Origin: Mesotoga sp.
GTDB lineage: Bacteria > Thermotogota > Thermotogae > Petrotogales > Kosmotogaceae
Reading direction: 5' to 3'
Assembly (NCBI GenBank): GCA_011620045.1
Contig: WOZY01000003.1
Span: 1-7,672, forward strand
Length of the DNA stretch: 7,672 nucleotides
The notes under the pieces were generated by a model. It ran no database searches, was not told the DNA's origin, and saw only the letters and a list, made by a program, of their open reading frames with translations. The stretch's first letter is position 1, and each line of letters opens with the position of its first letter. Made by a program: the position numbers and the translations under genes. Shown here in pieces: positions 6,674-7,672 of this stretch.

Positions 6674-6960
6674 GAGACGGGCGTTCGGCCAGAAAGATTC
6701 CTTATTGCACCCACTGTCCCAAATAGTGCTTCTTCTTGACAATTCTGACCTTCCTCTACTGATAAGTATAACAACGGGAGCGTCATAATTCAGCATAGAA
6801 TCTCCGTGAATTCCTACATCTCAGCGAAATCACTGGTTTCTGTTGGTTGTTTCATCGCCCCATCGTTATTGCGGGTCTTTCCCGGGATGTGAATATGTCT
6901 GGTTTTTGGCCTGCAGTCATACATAGATCGTTTGTCAATTCAGTGGACCGCTCTTGACTG
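6674..6960. other. Divergent intergenic region without a recognisable gene
   Basis: Between the coiled-coil gene (-) and the acyltransferase gene (+) there are about 340 non-coding bases. They hold the leftward extended -10 at 6765-6773 and, just past this stretch, the rightward one at 6961-6969. The open frame running leftward from 6796 into the coiled-coil gene lacks a ribosome site and would bury the signal peptide. The middle part (about 6800-6940) shows no RNA gene, clear hairpin or repeat. Confidence 0.5.
6765..6773 (-). promoter_or_regulatory. Extended -10 promoter for the coiled-coil/esterase unit
   Basis: The minus strand reads TGTTATACT, an extended -10 (TGn plus TATACT). Transcription would start around 6758, giving a leader of about 100 nt before ATG 6658. 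No convincing -35 is visible. The leader shows no riboswitch-like structure by eye. Confidence 0.4.
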
Positions 6961-6969
6961 TGATATACT
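6961..6969 (+). promoter_or_regulatory. Extended -10 promoter for the acyltransferase gene
   Basis: TGATATACT is an extended -10 identical to the one at 1890-1898 on the other strand. The expected start is about 6976, leaving a leader of about 22 nt to TTG 6998. The partial inverted arms TGAC and GTCA flank it (6956-6959 and 6970-6973) and could be an operator, but they are short. Confidence 0.5.
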
Positions 6970-6997
6970 GTCAGTGAATTTCTCACGGGGTGTTGCT

Positions 6998-7672
6998 TTG
7001 GCAAAACAACCAGGTGGACTAATCTTCATTGATGAACGGATTGTTTGGATAGATGTAGCTAGAGGCCTGTTAATGGCACTCGTGGTAATGTATCACACTC
7101 TTCCTCCACAAATCGTTGCCAATCTCATAAATCCCGCGGCTTGCACCTTCTTCTTTCTTTCAGGATTTCTATCGAAAGAAGGAGACTTTAAAACAAACCT
7201 CTTGAAAAGATTTAAACAGTTAATCATTCCTTATTACACAATGGCGTCGGTAAACATTTTGATCTGGCTAGCTGTAAAAATGATCGTGACAAGAGAAGAG
7301 CTCAATTTCATGCTAATTGATGTAGTCGTAAACGTTTTGACCGTTAGGACTGCCGTTGGAATGATTCCCGTGAACATTATTCCTTTGTGGTTCGTTCCGG
7401 CCGTCTTTGTTATGGAGATTTACTACGCAATTCTCAGAAAACTCCGGATCCTTCCAGTAGGAATAGTGCTGGGCTTTGTGTCGATGTTTTTCCTCTGTGG
7501 ATCACTTCCCTTCAAACTAGATGTTGCTTTAGCTGTCCTGCCGTATTTTGCGATGGGTAAGTTTGTGAAATCTTTCGGGATATTGACACGAAGAGTTCCC
7601 GTTATGATGACAATCGTTTCGTCTGCGTTATATGTGATCGCTGCGGCGTTTTGTGATGAAGTGTATTTGATG
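6998..7672 (+). CDS. Membrane acyltransferase, acyltransferase 3 family (3' end outside window)
   Basis: The open frame runs without a stop from TTG 6998 to the window end (225 residues seen; family members usually have 330-400). The N-terminus has the family signature: Arg14, then W-I-D-V-A-R-G (17-23) and Y-H-T with His33, the conserved residue thought to act in acyl transfer. F-F-F-L-S-G-F (51-57) ends the second helix, and I-P-Y-Y (77-80) and P-L-W-F-V (129-133) are further family motifs. At least six hydrophobic segments are visible (about 24-40, 44-58, 77-97, 125-146, 152-172, 176-190, with another at 200-218). Such enzymes transfer acetyl or other acyl groups onto sugars of surface polysaccharides or glycans (compare OafA/WecH-type proteins); the substrate cannot be read here. 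The TTG start is supported by GGGGTG (6987-6992) five bases before it, and no other in-frame start precedes Met26. Extension past the window is certain. Confidence 0.88.
   Translation, partial: MAKQPGGLIFIDERIVWIDVARGLLMALVVMYHTLPPQIVANLINPAACTFFFLSGFLSKEGDFKTNLLKRFKQLIIPYYTMASVNILIWLAVKMIVTREELNFMLIDVVVNVLTVRTAVGMIPVNIIPLWFVPAVFVMEIYYAILRKLRILPVGIVLGFVSMFFLCGSLPFKLDVALAVLPYFAMGKFVKSFGILTRRVPVMMTIVSSALYVIAAAFCDEVYLM

Noticed and set aside
6659..6796. Upstream extension of the coiled-coil gene to an ATG at 6796
   Set aside because: It would place 46 residues before a textbook signal peptide, and it has no ribosome site. The AGGAGG at 6666-6671 points to ATG 6658.
6869..6884. Small GC-rich hairpin (GGG-tcttt-CCC) as a terminator
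   Set aside because: The stem is only about 3-4 bp, there is no T-run, and no gene ends nearby on either strand.

Overview
The window looks like a chromosomal segment of an anaerobic, moderate-GC bacterium. The most likely group is the Thermotogota (Kosmotoga/Mesotoga-like). That placement rests on three things: a long coiled-coil envelope protein with a signal peptide and a C-terminal membrane anchor, recalling the Omp-alpha 'toga' spacer; the remains of an hcp gene typical of strict anaerobes; and the general codon and protein style. It is inferred from memory, not from a search. Nothing here looks like phage, plasmid, IS element, CRISPR or RNA gene.

Layout. (1) 5-1255 (+): a secreted acidic protein built from two diverged copies of one domain, closed by a strong hairpin at 1285-1319. 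(2) 1341-1850 (-): a small winged-helix-like DNA-binding protein with a coiled coil, convergent with (1). (3) 2008-2787 (+): a secreted protein with about five YD-like beta repeats, divergent from (2). The two share a 157-bp intergenic region holding back-to-back extended -10 promoters. (4) 2871-3539 (+): a badly decayed hcp (hybrid cluster protein / hydroxylamine reductase) gene. Its ribosome site, and probably its promoter and palindromic operator, are still visible. (5) A leftward two-gene unit: 6658-4544, a 704-residue secreted coiled-coil rod with a C-terminal membrane anchor, then 4506-3514, an exported alpha/beta-hydrolase esterase. (6) 6998 to the window end (+): the first 225 residues of a membrane acyltransferase (acyltransferase 3 family), starting at TTG.

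Taken together, four of the five complete proteins carry signal peptides, and the partial one is a polytopic membrane acyltransferase. The neighbourhood is therefore devoted mainly to the cell envelope, apart from the HTH protein and the dead hcp. The clearest unexpected feature is the hcp fossil. Its surviving pieces keep the exact inter-cysteine spacings of the family, but it has lost the central ligand region and carries a nonsense codon and several frameshifts.
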